Positions 14,134-25,400 of a stretch of DNA of 64,000 nucleotides are shown here, piece by piece; position 1 is the stretch's first letter, and each line of letters begins with the position of its first letter. The notes below the pieces were generated by a model, which searched no databases, was not told the origin of the DNA, and worked only from the letters and a program-made list of their open reading frames with translations. Source of the stretch: Lycium barbarum (Eukaryota > Streptophyta > Magnoliopsida > Solanales > Solanaceae); assembly GCF_019175385.1 (NCBI RefSeq), contig NC_083345.1, forward strand, positions 122,763,657 through 122,827,656, written 5' to 3'. Both the position numbers and the translations under genes were made by a program.

Positions 14134-14562
14134 TTGGACGATTGCCCTTCAAACGCACTAGTCTTTAATTTTTGTCCCTCAAATTGTTGGTCTTTAATTT
14201 CTGCCCTTCGCCTAATACCTGAGATTTTGAGTTCGAACCTCGACTCAGTAAAAAAAAAAAAAATCGCAAGGCAAAGGTTTGTAGCAAAATTAGGCCTTAA
14301 GGCAAGCCTCTGCCTTAAGGCCTAACTTTGAACTTTTCGAGCAAATTGAGGCCTATTTGGGCAAAGTTAGGCCTATTCAAGCAGAGGTTTGCATTAGGCC
14401 TAATTTTGCTACAAACATCTGCCTTGCGATTTTTTTTTTTAATATTTGACTGAGCGGAAATTCGAACCCGGAACCTATGAATTTTTAGGAGCAGGGAAAA
14501 AATTAGAGATTTCAAATTTTAGGGCATAAAGACCTGTGCCTTTGAAGGGCATTCCGCACAAA
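14134..14562. mobile_element. Palindromic TIR element (MITE-like)
   Basis: The ends are inverted copies built on attgcccttcaaa (left) and tttgaagggcat (right). The inverted similarity runs through most of the element, including atcgcaaggcaaaggtttgt on the left and its complement acaaacatctgccttgcgat on the right. No ORF. A target duplication was not identified. Confidence 0.6.
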
Positions 14563-14782
14563 AAAATGCACAGATTGGGCATCAAAGATAAGATGACACC
14601 TCATGGACCTTGGACTAATTAATAAAAAAAATGGGCTCATCATTTGTAGCCCAATGTAATTAGACCTTAAAAATGGGCTCATCATTTTTAATGTTGTATA
14701 CTTATGTCATCTTCTCATTACTAAATTCATATTTGTTGGGCTTGATTAATTAATTCGATTATATTAACACACAATATTTATA

Positions 14783-14892
14783 GGGGTAACTACACAGCAT
14801 AACTAACATTACTACATATTTATATTTAGTAGCTATAGTTTAAAATAATTACATTCCATAGCTAATAATTATATGTTAAATACAACTTATAG

Positions 14893-14933
<41 letters not shown>

Positions 14934-15825
14934 AAAATACTCCATCATCACATTATTCACTTCCAATCCAATCCTCTCATCTCTCTCTCTCCCCTCTACC
15001 CCACCCCTGCTCTGTCGCCGGCCACTATGACTTTCTCCGGCAAACTTTTACGATCAGATCCGGTCAGATCTTGGCCGGATCTGACCGGATATACATCAGA
15101 TCTTCACCGATTGGCCTCTTGTCCTTCTCCGGCGAACTTTTACGGGCCGATCTTGGCCAGATCTGATCGGATATAAATCAGATCTTCACCGATTGGCCTT
15201 CCATCCTTCTCCGGCGAACTTTGACGGTCAGATCTAGTCAAATCTTTGCCGGATCTGACAGGATATACATCAGATCTTCACCGTCGACAAATGTTGCTTT
15301 GTCGGAATCTGGCCGACGGTGGCTTTTCTGGTCAAATTCCGGTACCGGATCTGAAAAATCACGTTTCTTTTTCAGTGTATTCATTAATTTTTTAGCATAC
15401 AATTCATTGTATTCATTAATTTTTTCGCTGTATTTGTTGTATATTTACCGTGTATACAATGTTTTTCGCTTGTATTTGTTAATTTTTTGGTGTATCTATA
15501 TTGTATACAGTATTTTTCGCCTGTATCTGTTGTATACATATCGGAAAATATGATGTATTTGTGTAATTATTGGTGTATATGCATTTAGTTTTTTACTTGT
15601 TGTATTCATGAATAAAATAAGCCAATTTATGAATACAGATAATTATTTCATAAATACAGTGGGAAAAAATTATTTTAGTCATGAATACAGTGAAAACAAA
15701 AATTGAATACAGATGAAAAAAATGAATACAACAAACGAAAAAGTAGCTACGAGCCTTTAAATAAGCAAAATGTTGCTAGGCCAAATTTTTAACCCTTAAA
15801 ATGTAGTCATTTATGAAATTTTCCC
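14783..15825. mobile_element. Nonautonomous MULE, 1043 bp, with 9-bp TSD
   Basis: The element is flanked by perfect 9-bp direct repeats atatttata (14774-14782 and 15826-15834), the TSD length typical of Mutator-like elements. The ends are imperfect inverted repeats: ggggtaactacacagcataa on the left, and gggaaaatttcataaatgac read inward from the right. The inside contains a (TA)n tract near 14894-14929 and a GC-richer core with three repeats. The rest is AT-rich. No transposase. The GC-rich core could be a captured host fragment (Pack-MULE), but I do not recognise it. Confidence 0.85.
15033..15290 (+). repeat. Three ~83-91-bp direct repeats inside the MULE
   Basis: Three copies start near 15033, 15125 and 15207 with ttctccggcgaactttta-like sequence. 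Each contains several variants of gatctgaccgga and cagatcttcaccg. They are rich in CCGG and GATC motifs, unlike the AT-rich flanks. Confidence 0.8.
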
Positions 15826-15834
15826 ATATTTATA

Positions 15835-16476
15835 TGCACCAAAACAATATAGGAATTTAAAATATAGTATAATTTATTTTATGAATTTAAATTCAGTAAA
15901 ATTTAAATGCTATCCACTCCAAGTTCAAATATGAACGATTCCTTCCAAAATAGACTTGTAAATACCATTTTAGAAAGAAAAAAAAATATCCCGTTCCTAT
16001 CAGAGATAATAGTTATAAGACACACTGCATGTTATTTTGCTTTCTAGTTGCATATTACTTTCTTAATTAACTGATGTGATGCATTAAAAGTCTTGGTTAA
16101 TGCAGAATATTATGCCGTACTACTATTGACATTGGATACGAAGTACATAAATAAGCATGGCAGCAGTTGTAAACTTGAACTAACCTCAACCTCAAGTGCG
16201 AAAAAATAGTGCAAGCTTTGCTATGCCGAAACTTAAACGTTAAGTCATAGAGACTTCTTTTTGTTGCATTCGTCTTCAGAATCAGGGGCGGAGCCAGGTA
16301 ATGGCTAGGGGGTTACCCAAACCTGCTTCGGCGAAAATTACTCAGTACATACACGGTTTTTTTTTATTTTTTTTATTTTTTTTTATTTATTTATATATAT
16401 ATAGTAGATTTTGAATATCTTAGCTTCGTCGTTTCTTTACTACAATATTATATATTTTTGAACCTCCTTATTGAAA
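15835..16476. other. Non-coding stretch between the MULE and the duplicated locus
   Basis: AT-rich with no supported gene. At 16285-16491 a piece beginning ggggcggagccagg and ending cctggcttcgtc may be a degraded TIR element. No TSD was found. Confidence 0.4.
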
Positions 16477-16813
16477 TTCCTGGCTTCGTCATTGTTCAGG
16501 ACGATATAACCATAGTCCATAAAAGAAACCTGATTAGTTCTAGCTTAACTCTTTTTTTGTTGTTGAGAGTTAATCTTTTTGCGTTGAACTTACTTTATAC
16601 TGTCTCCCGAGACAGCTCCCTGTCATGCATCTGCTTTCGGAGCACTCACCCAAAAAAATAACAAGTAAAATAGATTATTATGCCAAAATTTAGTGATGAT
16701 TAGAAAGTAATGACCACTTTCAATTACCAGCAAAGACTATATATTTTTCAATATATATTTGAGTGAAAACATTAATCTTTCCTTGACCTATGAATTTTAT
16801 TTAGTGAATGCTA

Positions 16814-17449
16814 CTCCCTCCGGATCAAAAAGAGTGTTCACTTAGCCTTTTTTTCTTGACTAAAAAAGAGTGTCCACTTATCAAATCAAGAAAGAATTAG
16901 AGCCCGTTTGGATTAGCTGAATTTTTTTTGGCTTTTAAATATAAGTGCTTAAAGTACATTTGAATGCTGAAATTTATTTTATAAATAAGCAGTTAAGTGT
17001 TTGGATAAAAGTGCTTAAAGGGTTTTTAGAAGTAAGGGTAGTATTGGAATTAACAGAAAATATAAGGGATAAAAGGGTAAAGTTGTTGGTCAAACCAAAA
17101 TGGCATTTAAGCCAAAACAAAAAAAAAATAAGTTGGGGTTGAGCAACTTCTTGGTTTTGACTTATTTTAAGCACTTTTTAACTTAATTTAAGTTATTTTT
17201 ATTTTGTCAAACACTCAAAGAAGTTAAAAATGGGTTATAAGCTGGTTTGACCAACTTATAAGCCAATCCAAACGGGATCTTAACCTTATCTTTCCAAATT
17301 TGACCATTTTAAGTGTTGTGTGATCAAATCCTAATACCTATTTAATTAGGAGCATGTTAGTCAAATTATCTATTTTTATCTATGAGTTAGTATTTTTTTT
17401 AAGGGGTGTGCAAATGGCTAAAAGTGCACTCTTTTTTATCCCGAGGAAG
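16814..17449. mobile_element. Stowaway-type MITE, interrupted by a Tourist-type MITE
   Basis: The ends are inverted repeats: ctccctccggatcaaaaaga on the left, and the complement of tctttttt...cccgaggaag on the right. The TSD is TA. The other copy of the duplicated locus has the clean empty site (gtgaatgctaattgttagg near 20390-20408) with a single TA, which proves insertion and marks both borders. Without the nested MITE and its TSD the element is about 253 bp. A sibling of the same family lies at 48034-48283. Confidence 0.9.
16900..17279. mobile_element. Tourist-like MITE (PIF/Harbinger type), 380 bp
   Basis: The inverted termini are gagcccgtttggatt and gatcccgtttggatt (the latter read on the minus strand). 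They are flanked by tta on both sides (16897-16899 and 17280-17282), the TTA duplication typical of PIF/Harbinger MITEs. It sits inside the Stowaway MITE. No transposase. Confidence 0.85.
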
Positions 17450-18231
17450 TAATTGTTAGGATCCTTTCGATGAGAAGTGTCTTTAGCATCTCTCTTATCA
17501 GATGCTATGTTGTTAATAAAATTTTATTAAGGATATTGTATCATTTGGTTTTGAAATAGTACATTGGCATTAATTGGATCAGAGTTTTATGTTAAACTAA
17601 TTTTTGCAATTATAGGCTTGCTTTTATTTTGGTATTAAATCTTGTTTAAGGACATGCTTATGAGTACACTACTTACTGACAAGTGATAAAATCTTGTTTA
17701 AGGACTTGATATTCTATGGAAGTTTGATTCCATAAAAGTCATAATGATAATTAATTACGAAAGTATACTACTCGCATCTGCTTCTCAAAGTTAGTTTAAT
17801 TACCAGTGAACGAAAAAATTAATTATTCCTTAACCTATGACGTTGTGTAATAATTTTTGTATAATATTATGTCCTCTAGAGCTTTGGGATAATATTATGA
17901 CAGTAGATTAGATTTATATGTTTTAGTTCAAGAAAAGGATAACGTGTAGAATAATTGAGGTGCGTGCAAATTGATAGATACCAATGTCAAAAAAAAAAAA
18001 AAAATCAAGAAAACATATGTCTGTTACCACTTGCAATTTTATCTGAGGCATCAAACAACAATATACATATATCAATTTTCAAGAAACCAAAAAAAATATA
18101 CTACTAGTTCTGTACAGTGTACAAAAAAGTCATACTACAGTATTCAAAAAAGGAAACAGAAGTCTTCCCAATGTGAATTTAATTTCCTAATATTATGTCA
18201 TTATCTTCCATATTCAAAACAGAGCAAGTGT
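17450..18231. other. 3' flank of the exonuclease gene (part of copy 1)
   Basis: Non-coding sequence shared with copy 2 (20400-21400). I see no additional gene. Confidence 0.5.
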
Positions 18232-18924
18232 TCAAAACATCCCTTGTATATCTTGTACCAACAATGGCTGATAATGGCAATTCAAACATTCCCCCTTAAC
18301 AACACGACGATTCTGTTTCTCTCTTTCCCACAGTAAATTAAACAAATTCTTGGCAATCTCAAATGACACAAAAGCATCACTTGCACCATATTCAACTTGT
18401 CCATAACACGATTCCTCAGCATCCCACTTACTCAGTGTCACATTCAATGGCTTCTCCACTACTTTCCCAAGTATCTCTTTCGCCATTCTCTTTAATCCCA
18501 TCTTCCCATACACTTCTTCCCCGTAAACCGAATACGCCAATCGGTTCAAATCCACAGTATTCGCCACGAACAGCCTGTGATCGCGGAGCAGTTTCTTAGC
18601 GTCCTCCATAACCCCAACCCCAACGAACTTGAAATTTGGGTCCCCGAGAAAGTCTATGAGATATCCGGGAACAGCGTCTTTGTGGAGGAGTTGGAATAAA
18701 AGGCAGCGGCGCCCCACGCAGAGCTGGAGGAGAGCGACAGGGTGGTTTTCGTCCGGGTTGAAACACGGGAGCCACTCAATATCGAGACCCACGAGGAGCT
18801 TGCGGAGCCTACGACGATGCATCTGCACCGTTTGCACAATCCAAGTATTAACGACTGAGGAGTTTTTGGTGACGGTAACTTCAATTTCATCACTGTAGAA
18901 AGAGACTTCATAAATCTCGGCCAT
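18232..18924 (-). CDS. 3'-5' exonuclease domain protein (WRN-exonuclease-like, DEDDy)
   Basis: A 230-residue intronless protein consisting of one DnaQ-like 3'-5' exonuclease domain of the type seen in WRN and in many small plant proteins. Motif I is Asp48 and Glu50 in GLDIEWLP, motif II is Asp108 in VGVMEDAKKL, and motif III is Tyr179 and Asp183 in YGASDA. That completes the DEDDy metal-binding set. The family removes nucleotides from 3' ends of DNA or RNA; the substrate of this member is unknown. The ATG at 18924 is preferred over the in-frame start at 19059. It sits in a good context (gccATGGcc) and lies about 65 bp downstream of a TATA box. The longer frame would run through that box. The C-terminus has a small Cys-rich tail (GECLNCHY). 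No break was seen. It is the only ordinary host gene recognised with confidence here. Confidence 0.88.
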   Translation of the reverse strand: MAEIYEVSFYSDEIEVTVTKNSSVVNTWIVQTVQMHRRRLRKLLVGLDIEWLPCFNPDENHPVALLQLCVGRRCLLFQLLHKDAVPGYLIDFLGDPNFKFVGVGVMEDAKKLLRDHRLFVANTVDLNRLAYSVYGEEVYGKMGLKRMAKEILGKVVEKPLNVTLSKWDAEESCYGQVEYGASDAFVSFEIAKNLFNLLWEREKQNRRVVKGECLNCHYQPLLVQDIQGMF

Positions 18925-18987
18925 TGGCAATACTAGAGAACTATTGTTAATATGAAGTAAGTTGTGGAATGGAAGTAATAGGGGCTG

Positions 18988-18995
18988 TATATATA
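18988..18995 (-). promoter_or_regulatory. TATA box of the exonuclease gene
   Basis: TATATATA on the minus strand, about 65 bp upstream of the chosen ATG at 18924. In the second copy of the locus the same place reads tacatata (about 21430-21437), so the box is altered there. Confidence 0.65.
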
Positions 18996-19382
18996 AGAAA
19001 CGAGGTTTCCTATTTAAAGTGGGATAGGGAATGAGAATTCCAAATTTGGAAGTTACCAATTTTTTTTCCTATTCGAACTATTGTCGTTTGCTGCAATAAA
19101 TTATGACTTTTGTTTCCTATTTCTTGCTAATATATCAACTAATGAGAATTTGTTTGCTGTCATAATAATTGTAGTAAGCTTGTTCTAATATAAGACTTTA
19201 AGTTCCCTACTTAAAATGGGATTTAGAGTTCTTTTCCTGTTTTGTGTTGGTTTTGGCTTAGGAAGCAAAAATGTAAAAACAAGGATTAAGAAAGTCACTC
19301 GGTAGACTAAAAAGTAATACATGGAAAGTTAACATGGGGAAAGTAGAAAGAAATAGGAGTAATTTCTAATTTTATACCCTAC

Positions 19383-19580
19383 GGGGTAGTTTGGTTGGGA
19401 AACGAGTTATTTCTGGATTACTTATCTTGAGATTAGTTATTTCACCTTTACATAGGGCTAAAATAACACTATAATCCCGGGATTAATTATAATGCGATTT
19501 TATCTTAACCAAACGTGGGATAAACGTACTTATCTCATATTTAATCCCGGGACTATTTAAAGTCGTTACGCTTAGGAAAC
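19383..19580. mobile_element. Possible palindromic MITE in copy 1
   Basis: The segment is bounded by tagtttggttggga and its near-complement (aaccaaacgtggga), and contains mirrored aatcccgggatta blocks. It is missing from the aligned place in copy 2. Exact borders and TSD were not resolved. Confidence 0.4.
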
Positions 19581-20753
19581 CACTGCTTCTCTCTGTTTCC
19601 TTTTTTCTTTGTAGTAATAATTTAGGAAAGGGTCATTTGGCGGGAACAAATTAATTCGGGAATAATAATAATAATGAGTCATAATATTGGAATTAACAAG
19701 AATGGGACCAAATTCAAATGGAGGGCAGATTTAATTTCTTCTGTTTCCCATAGTTGATAGGCAAATCTGAGCCTGAGTGTCACCTCGCGTTGCATCCGAG
19801 ACGCGGGGCTGGCACAATTGCCTTCAATTATTTTCAGAAAATTTTCTAAGTGTCGCACGCTCCTCTTGCTTACTCGTGCACACAAGATCACCTCCAAAAT
19901 CAATCAAAACTGCTCGGTTTCTTATTGTTTGTCCTCATCGTACCTATACACGTGAAATATAGTGACATAAGCTTAAACACGACGATTTCATCATAGATTA
20001 AGCATAAAAGTCATAAGAATAGGATGTAAAATGACACGAAACATAAATATTTGTGCCAAATATCAACTCCAATATCAAAATTTCTAGCACAGCCACTGTT
20101 CAGGATGACTACTATTCAGGACGACGTAACCATAAAAGAAACTTGATTAGTTCTAGCTTAACTTTTTGCAACGCACTTACTTTATACCGTCTCCTGAAAC
20201 AACTTCTTGTCATGCATGTGCTTTTGGAGCACTCACCCGAAAAATCACAAGTAAAATAGGTAATTACGCAAAAAATTTGTGAAAATTAGAAAGTAATGAC
20301 CACTTTCAATTACCAGTAAAAGCTATATTTTCAATATATATTTGAGCGAAAGCATTAATCGTTCCTTGACCTATTAATTTTATCTAGTGAATGCTAATTG
20401 TTAGGATCTTTTAGATGGGAAGTGTCTTTAGCATCTCTCTTATCAGATGCTGTTTTGTTAATAGGATTTTATTAAGGATATTGCATCATTTGGTTTTGAA
20501 ATAATACATTGGCATTAATTGGATCAGAGTTCTAATTAATGCCAATATTTGTAATTATAGGCTTGTTTTTATGTCGGCATTAATTCTTGTTAAAGGACAT
20601 ACATGCTTTATGAGTACACAGCTACTTACTGACAGGTGATAGAATCTTGTTCTAAGGACTTGACATTAAATGGAAGTTTGATTGATAAAGTCATAATGGT
20701 AATTAATTTTCAAACGGAATAAGGCGAAAAAATATACTACTGGTATCTGCTTC

Positions 20754-21003
20754 CACTGCTAAAACGTCTCTATTTTTCTACTGATTTTCCACTGAAAAAT
20801 GTTCAGTGGCTATTTCCCACTGAATGTCGGTGGAAAAAACTTAAATAGTACTGCTTTCACCATGCGTTTCAGTGGGAACCTGTTTTCCACCATGCGTTTT
20901 CCCAATGAGCTGGTTCAGTGGCAATGAGGTGGAAAAATCATGTTTTATAGCACAAATCTCACACTTAATGTCGGCGGGAAAAAAATATCTTTTTCTAGTA
21001 GTG
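20754..21003. mobile_element. CACTA-type nonautonomous element, 250 bp, with empty site in copy 1
   Basis: The termini are CACTGCTAAAA on the left and TTTTCTAGTAGTG on the right, a CACTA-style pair. They are flanked by ttc (20751-20753 and 21004-21006), a 3-bp TSD. Copy 1 at about 17777-17790 reads ctgcttctcaaagttag with a single ttc, the empty site. The inside has several cagtgg/ccactga inverted motifs. No ORF. Confidence 0.85.
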
Positions 21004-21637
21004 TTCTCATAGTTAGTAAATTTGAACGAAAAAAATTAATTACTCCTTAACCTATGAGTTTGTGCACGTATAATTTTGGTATGATATTATGTCTTCAATA
21101 GCTTTGGATAATACATGACATTAATTAGATTTATATGTTTCAGTTCAAGGAAAAACAATCATAAGATTCAAGGGGAATAATTGAGGTGCCCTAAATTAAT
21201 TAGCAAGATACCAACATTACAAAAAACAAGAATCAAGAAAACAGATGTCTGTTTCACTGAGAGCAAGCATCAGAACAAAACTAAGCTAGTTGAAATTCTA
21301 AACAGAGGCATCAACAACAATATACATGGATAAATTTTCAAGAAACCATAAAAAGTTACACTATATGTGTAGTATTACGAAAAAAGAAAGCAAATGGCTT
21401 CCTCTTAGGAACTTCCCTAATAGGGGCTGTACATATAAGAAACGAGGTTTCCTAGTTAAAGCGGGATTCGGAATGAGAATTCCAAAATTGGAAATTACCA
21501 ATTTTTTTTCCTATTCGAACTATTGTTGTTTGCTGCAATAAATTTATAACTTTTGTTTCCTATTCCTTGCTAATATATCGTTTAGGGCAACTAATGAGAA
21601 TTTGTTTGCTGTCATAATAATTGTAGTAGTCTTGTTA

Positions 21638-21852
21638 CTCCCGTCTCAAAAAGATTATCCTCATTTTCTTTTTAGTCTGTCCCAAAAAGATTGTCCTCTT
21701 TCTATATTTAAAAATAATTTAACTTTACGAGATGATTTACAACTACACAAATATCTAAGACATGTTTTGGACCACACATTTCAAAAGTCTTTCTTTATTT
21801 CTTAAACTTTGTGCCAAGTCAAAAGAGGACAATCTTTTTTAGACGGAGGAAG
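21638..21852. mobile_element. Stowaway-like MITE
   Basis: The left end ctcccgtctcaaaaagatta mirrors the right end (aatcttttttagacggagg). Copy 1 lacks this insert near 19180. The right border is slightly degraded, so the TA duplication is not clean. Confidence 0.7.
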
Positions 21853-22406
21853 TTGGAGTTGTTTATGTAAGACTTTATGTTTCCTACTTAAAATGGGATT
21901 TGGAGTTGTTTTCCTTTTTTGTGTTCGTTTTGGCTTAGGAAGCAAAAATGTAAAAACGCGCATTTAGAAATAAAGTCCACTCGGTAGACTAAAAGTAATC
22001 TATGAAAGATTAAAATGGAGAAAGTAGAAAGAAATAGGAAAGATATAAAGTAGTTCATTTAGAAAGAAATATATTCTTTTGAAATTTGTGGTCTAAAATA
22101 AATTAGAGATATTTGTGTAGCCGAAATCAATTCATTAAGAGTAAAAGGAAAAGGGGAAGTTTTAAGTTAAATTATTTTTAAATATAGAAATGTATTATTC
22201 TTTTTGGTACAGACTAAAAAGGAAAGTGTACCACTTAAATTGGGACAGAGAGAATGGTAATTACTAAAGGGTCATTTGGTGGGAACAAATTATTTCAGGA
22301 CTAATAATAAGGGTGAACCCAACTTTGCTTTAAAAATTAAATTCACCCCTCAACTTTGAACAATAGACGTTCTCCCTCCTTTATCCTATGCAATGACTAT
22401 TTCGCC

Positions 22407-25400
22407 TGTCACACCCCATTTTAACCCGGAAGAGTTAAGGTTGAAATACGACATATTGGAGATTCCTGTTTTTTTTGTTATTTGTTTTAAAGAGTCGCCA
22501 CCTAATTATTTATGGTGAATTAGGACACCTAAAGTTCATTAAAGTTATGTTTAAAGTTAACTCTGTTTAAAGTCTGCAAAACTTAAGATTCTAGGTAAGG
22601 GTTCAATTAGTCTAAAGGGAAGGTATTAGGCACCCTTTAAGACCCATTAACAATGGTTAACCGACAGGGCTTAATTAATAAGGCTAAGTGTAAGCATAAT
22701 ATTATAGAAAAAGAAAATAGCTTTGTAATTATTATTAATGTTATAGATAGACATGTAAGAGTGCTATTTAAAATAGGACTTGTAGAAAAATAACAATTTG
22801 CATAAAATAATTTTAGTTATAAACAAACTGAAGAAAACGCAAGACTGTACAATGTTGCATAAATATATTTGAGGAAAATAAATTATATCAACTACCCATT
22901 TAGAAGGAATCACTATAAGATTAATATTAGTAAATTTAAGGTTTTACAGTATTAAAATGTGATGGTATCGCCAGATATCTGAGAGGTCTTTAATGTTTAA
23001 AAGATACAAGTCTTCATTATTTTAAAAGTATTCCTAAATCAACATGACCTATTTGGAAGGTATAGTTATTGTTTGGCCTTTGATGTTCTTTTGGAAAGAC
23101 ATTTTTTATTTAACCCAAGAATTTTATAAATACTAACATTAATTTCATTCCAGATTTTTTAAATGATCCTACTTGATCTTCCAAAACTACAGTTCTTATG
23201 AACCCCGCTAGGATTCGTCTAAGCTAAGAAAACAGCAAACTAAGATAAATGTTAGTCAATCCGTGCAAGTCAAATATACAAAAAAGGAATAGAGTAGAGA
23301 AAGTAGATGGGCCTAGCCCATTTAAAGGCTTGTGGCGTTCGGTTCTTTGCTATATGGGCATGGCCCAAGATTTTTTTTTCTTTTGTATGTTGCGGGTTGA
23401 GGATGACTCGAGATGAAGATTTCGTTGGGTTTTGGCCCAACACCGAATGCGGCAGATGATGAGTCCCGAATTAGGACTCCATTTTCTCCGATGTATACAT
23501 GTAAAGAAAAGGGTAAATATTAGCATAAATTTCAAAGAAGACACAACAACAAAATGAAGCATCAATACAGCAGCTTTTAGAAAGGATTAAGCCAAGTAAA
23601 CTTAGTAGAACGTTTCAACTAATAATTAATGCTCAAATGGTTCACTGTTTTAGTGATTATTCCCCCCTCGAACTGTACCAGCCAAGCATTCCAAGATTTA
23701 GAGGCATATAAGTCCAAAATGGCTACTAAGCAGCAATAGAGAAAGACTCAAAGTGCAATAAAAGAGCGATTGTATTCAAGCCCAAAACTGCAGTAGAAAC
23801 ATGTTTAATTCGCAGCAACAACAGTTTAACATGCTTAACATGCAGCAGCAGTTTCGTTTAATCCGCGTCAACATGTTCGTACAAAGGAGAACCTATAAAC
23901 ATATACATGACTAAGTACCTAAGACCCGAACAATCAGTTATTTAATTGTCAAGAAATTTGGCAAGTGGCGCATGCTAATTTTCATGGCACATACAGAAAG
24001 AGGCAAGAAATGAGAAGCAACAGAAAATTTGTGGGAAACATCGTCCATGGAATCAGCGTTTGGAGTACTGAATTTTCTTTACAACACCGATATTAAAGAT
24101 ATCTAATCCAATAGGCATATAATGGTATTAGTACAACGGATATTACAACTGGAAATCACCCATGGTACAAATTTCATATTGCTCCCTATACTAACCTCAT
24201 TAATCACTAACGAATATTACGACAGAAGCATCTAAACTCTATGAATGAAGCATGAAGCAACGAATGACGATGATGAGGCAAGAAGAAGATAATATTTGTT
24301 CAATGTGCAAGAGCTTCCAAAGTTGACTCGAGGCTCGCAGGCATGCTAAGGAACACGCAACAAACTGATTTTGGCAAACACAAAGGCATTCAAGGACATT
24401 TGCAAATTCGGATCATTTCTAAAATGTGGTAAAGAACAGAGAGAACGAAAAAACAGAGAGCAAAACTGAAGAGGACAGGTTCAAAAAAAAAAAAAAAGGA
24501 AGGCATAAATCCTTTACAAGGTTTCATCCCATAATACTGTGCATTCAAATAAACATTCTCTCAATCCCTTAAGTTAGTCATAGTCAGCTAAATAACAAAA
24601 TGGCATCGAACATTATGGCTACAATCCTTCTAATGCAATAACAGTCTACAAAAAGCACCTTAAGGATATTTTGGATTCGAAACTCAGTTTACAAGAAAGG
24701 ATTTCTTAGTTGAAGATAAAAAAGCTGAAAGTTCAGAGCTCAGCCCCCCCCCCCCCCTTTTTTTTTTTAATATATTATCATAACAGATGTGGGTTTACAT
24801 GACCCTGAGGAACAACTAACAAGTACGAAGACTGAACTTTTATTCCAAGCACATTCAATTATACATAACACACACATCTGCAGCATATGTTAATTTTAGC
24901 ACTTGATATCACTGGAAGTTGTAAAATAGCCTTTTTTATCCATTAGACAACAACTTCCAACTATGCGACAGAACATTCTCAATGTACCCACAGGCAATCA
25001 AATAACAGATGTAACTAACAACTAAGTTGACATGGACAACATAGAGGAAAGTAATCACCAATTGTTCTAAATACAAGCATATATCAAAACCCCATTTATA
25101 TTTTGAGAAATACAGAATCAGACCCACAGGAATCAAGTTACCTAGACAGATTACCAAATTATGCATTAGAACAAACACAAGCAATGCTTCAAGAGGTATA
25201 CATCAGTCTATATATTACTCATGGTGTCAACATACAAAGTCATATGAGATAAACAACCGAGATCAAGTCATGCACAAGAAATTTAAAGCTAGTAGTATAA
25301 CGACAGTAATTCACACCCGATGAACACAATCTTTGATCATTATGAATCCGATCATCCACATAAACATTATTTAATCAATATAGCCGGCAAATAACTTAAC

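Larger units (their letters stand above)
16477..19770. repeat. Copy 1 of a tandemly duplicated locus (gene-containing)
   Basis: Sequence from about 16477 to 19770 aligns in order with 20078-22310 plus 38266-38373. Both contain gaaacctgattagttctagc-like sequence, the ttaggatc...agatgct block, the exonuclease promoter region and the flank near 19140-19340. Copy 1 keeps the exonuclease gene. It also has a Stowaway MITE and a palindromic insert near 19383-19580 that copy 2 lacks. Confidence 0.8.
20078..22310. repeat. Copy 2 of the duplicated locus (exonuclease gene deleted)
   Basis: This copy aligns with copy 1 on both sides of the gene. Sequence equivalent to 18060-18160 (3' side) is followed almost at once, near 21400-21430, by the promoter-side sequence equivalent to 18980 onward. 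About 0.8 kb with the whole coding region is therefore missing. A CACTA-type element and a Stowaway-like MITE were gained. The copy resumes at 38266-38373 after a nested TE block. Confidence 0.8.

Noticed and set aside
18363..18898. Plus-strand ORFs opposite the exonuclease gene
   Set aside because: Antisense shadows; the minus strand has the full DEDDy motif set.
23350..25184. Small minus-strand ORFs in the 3' LTR
   Set aside because: Identical copies exist in the other LTR only because the LTRs are identical; no domain and no sign of coding use.
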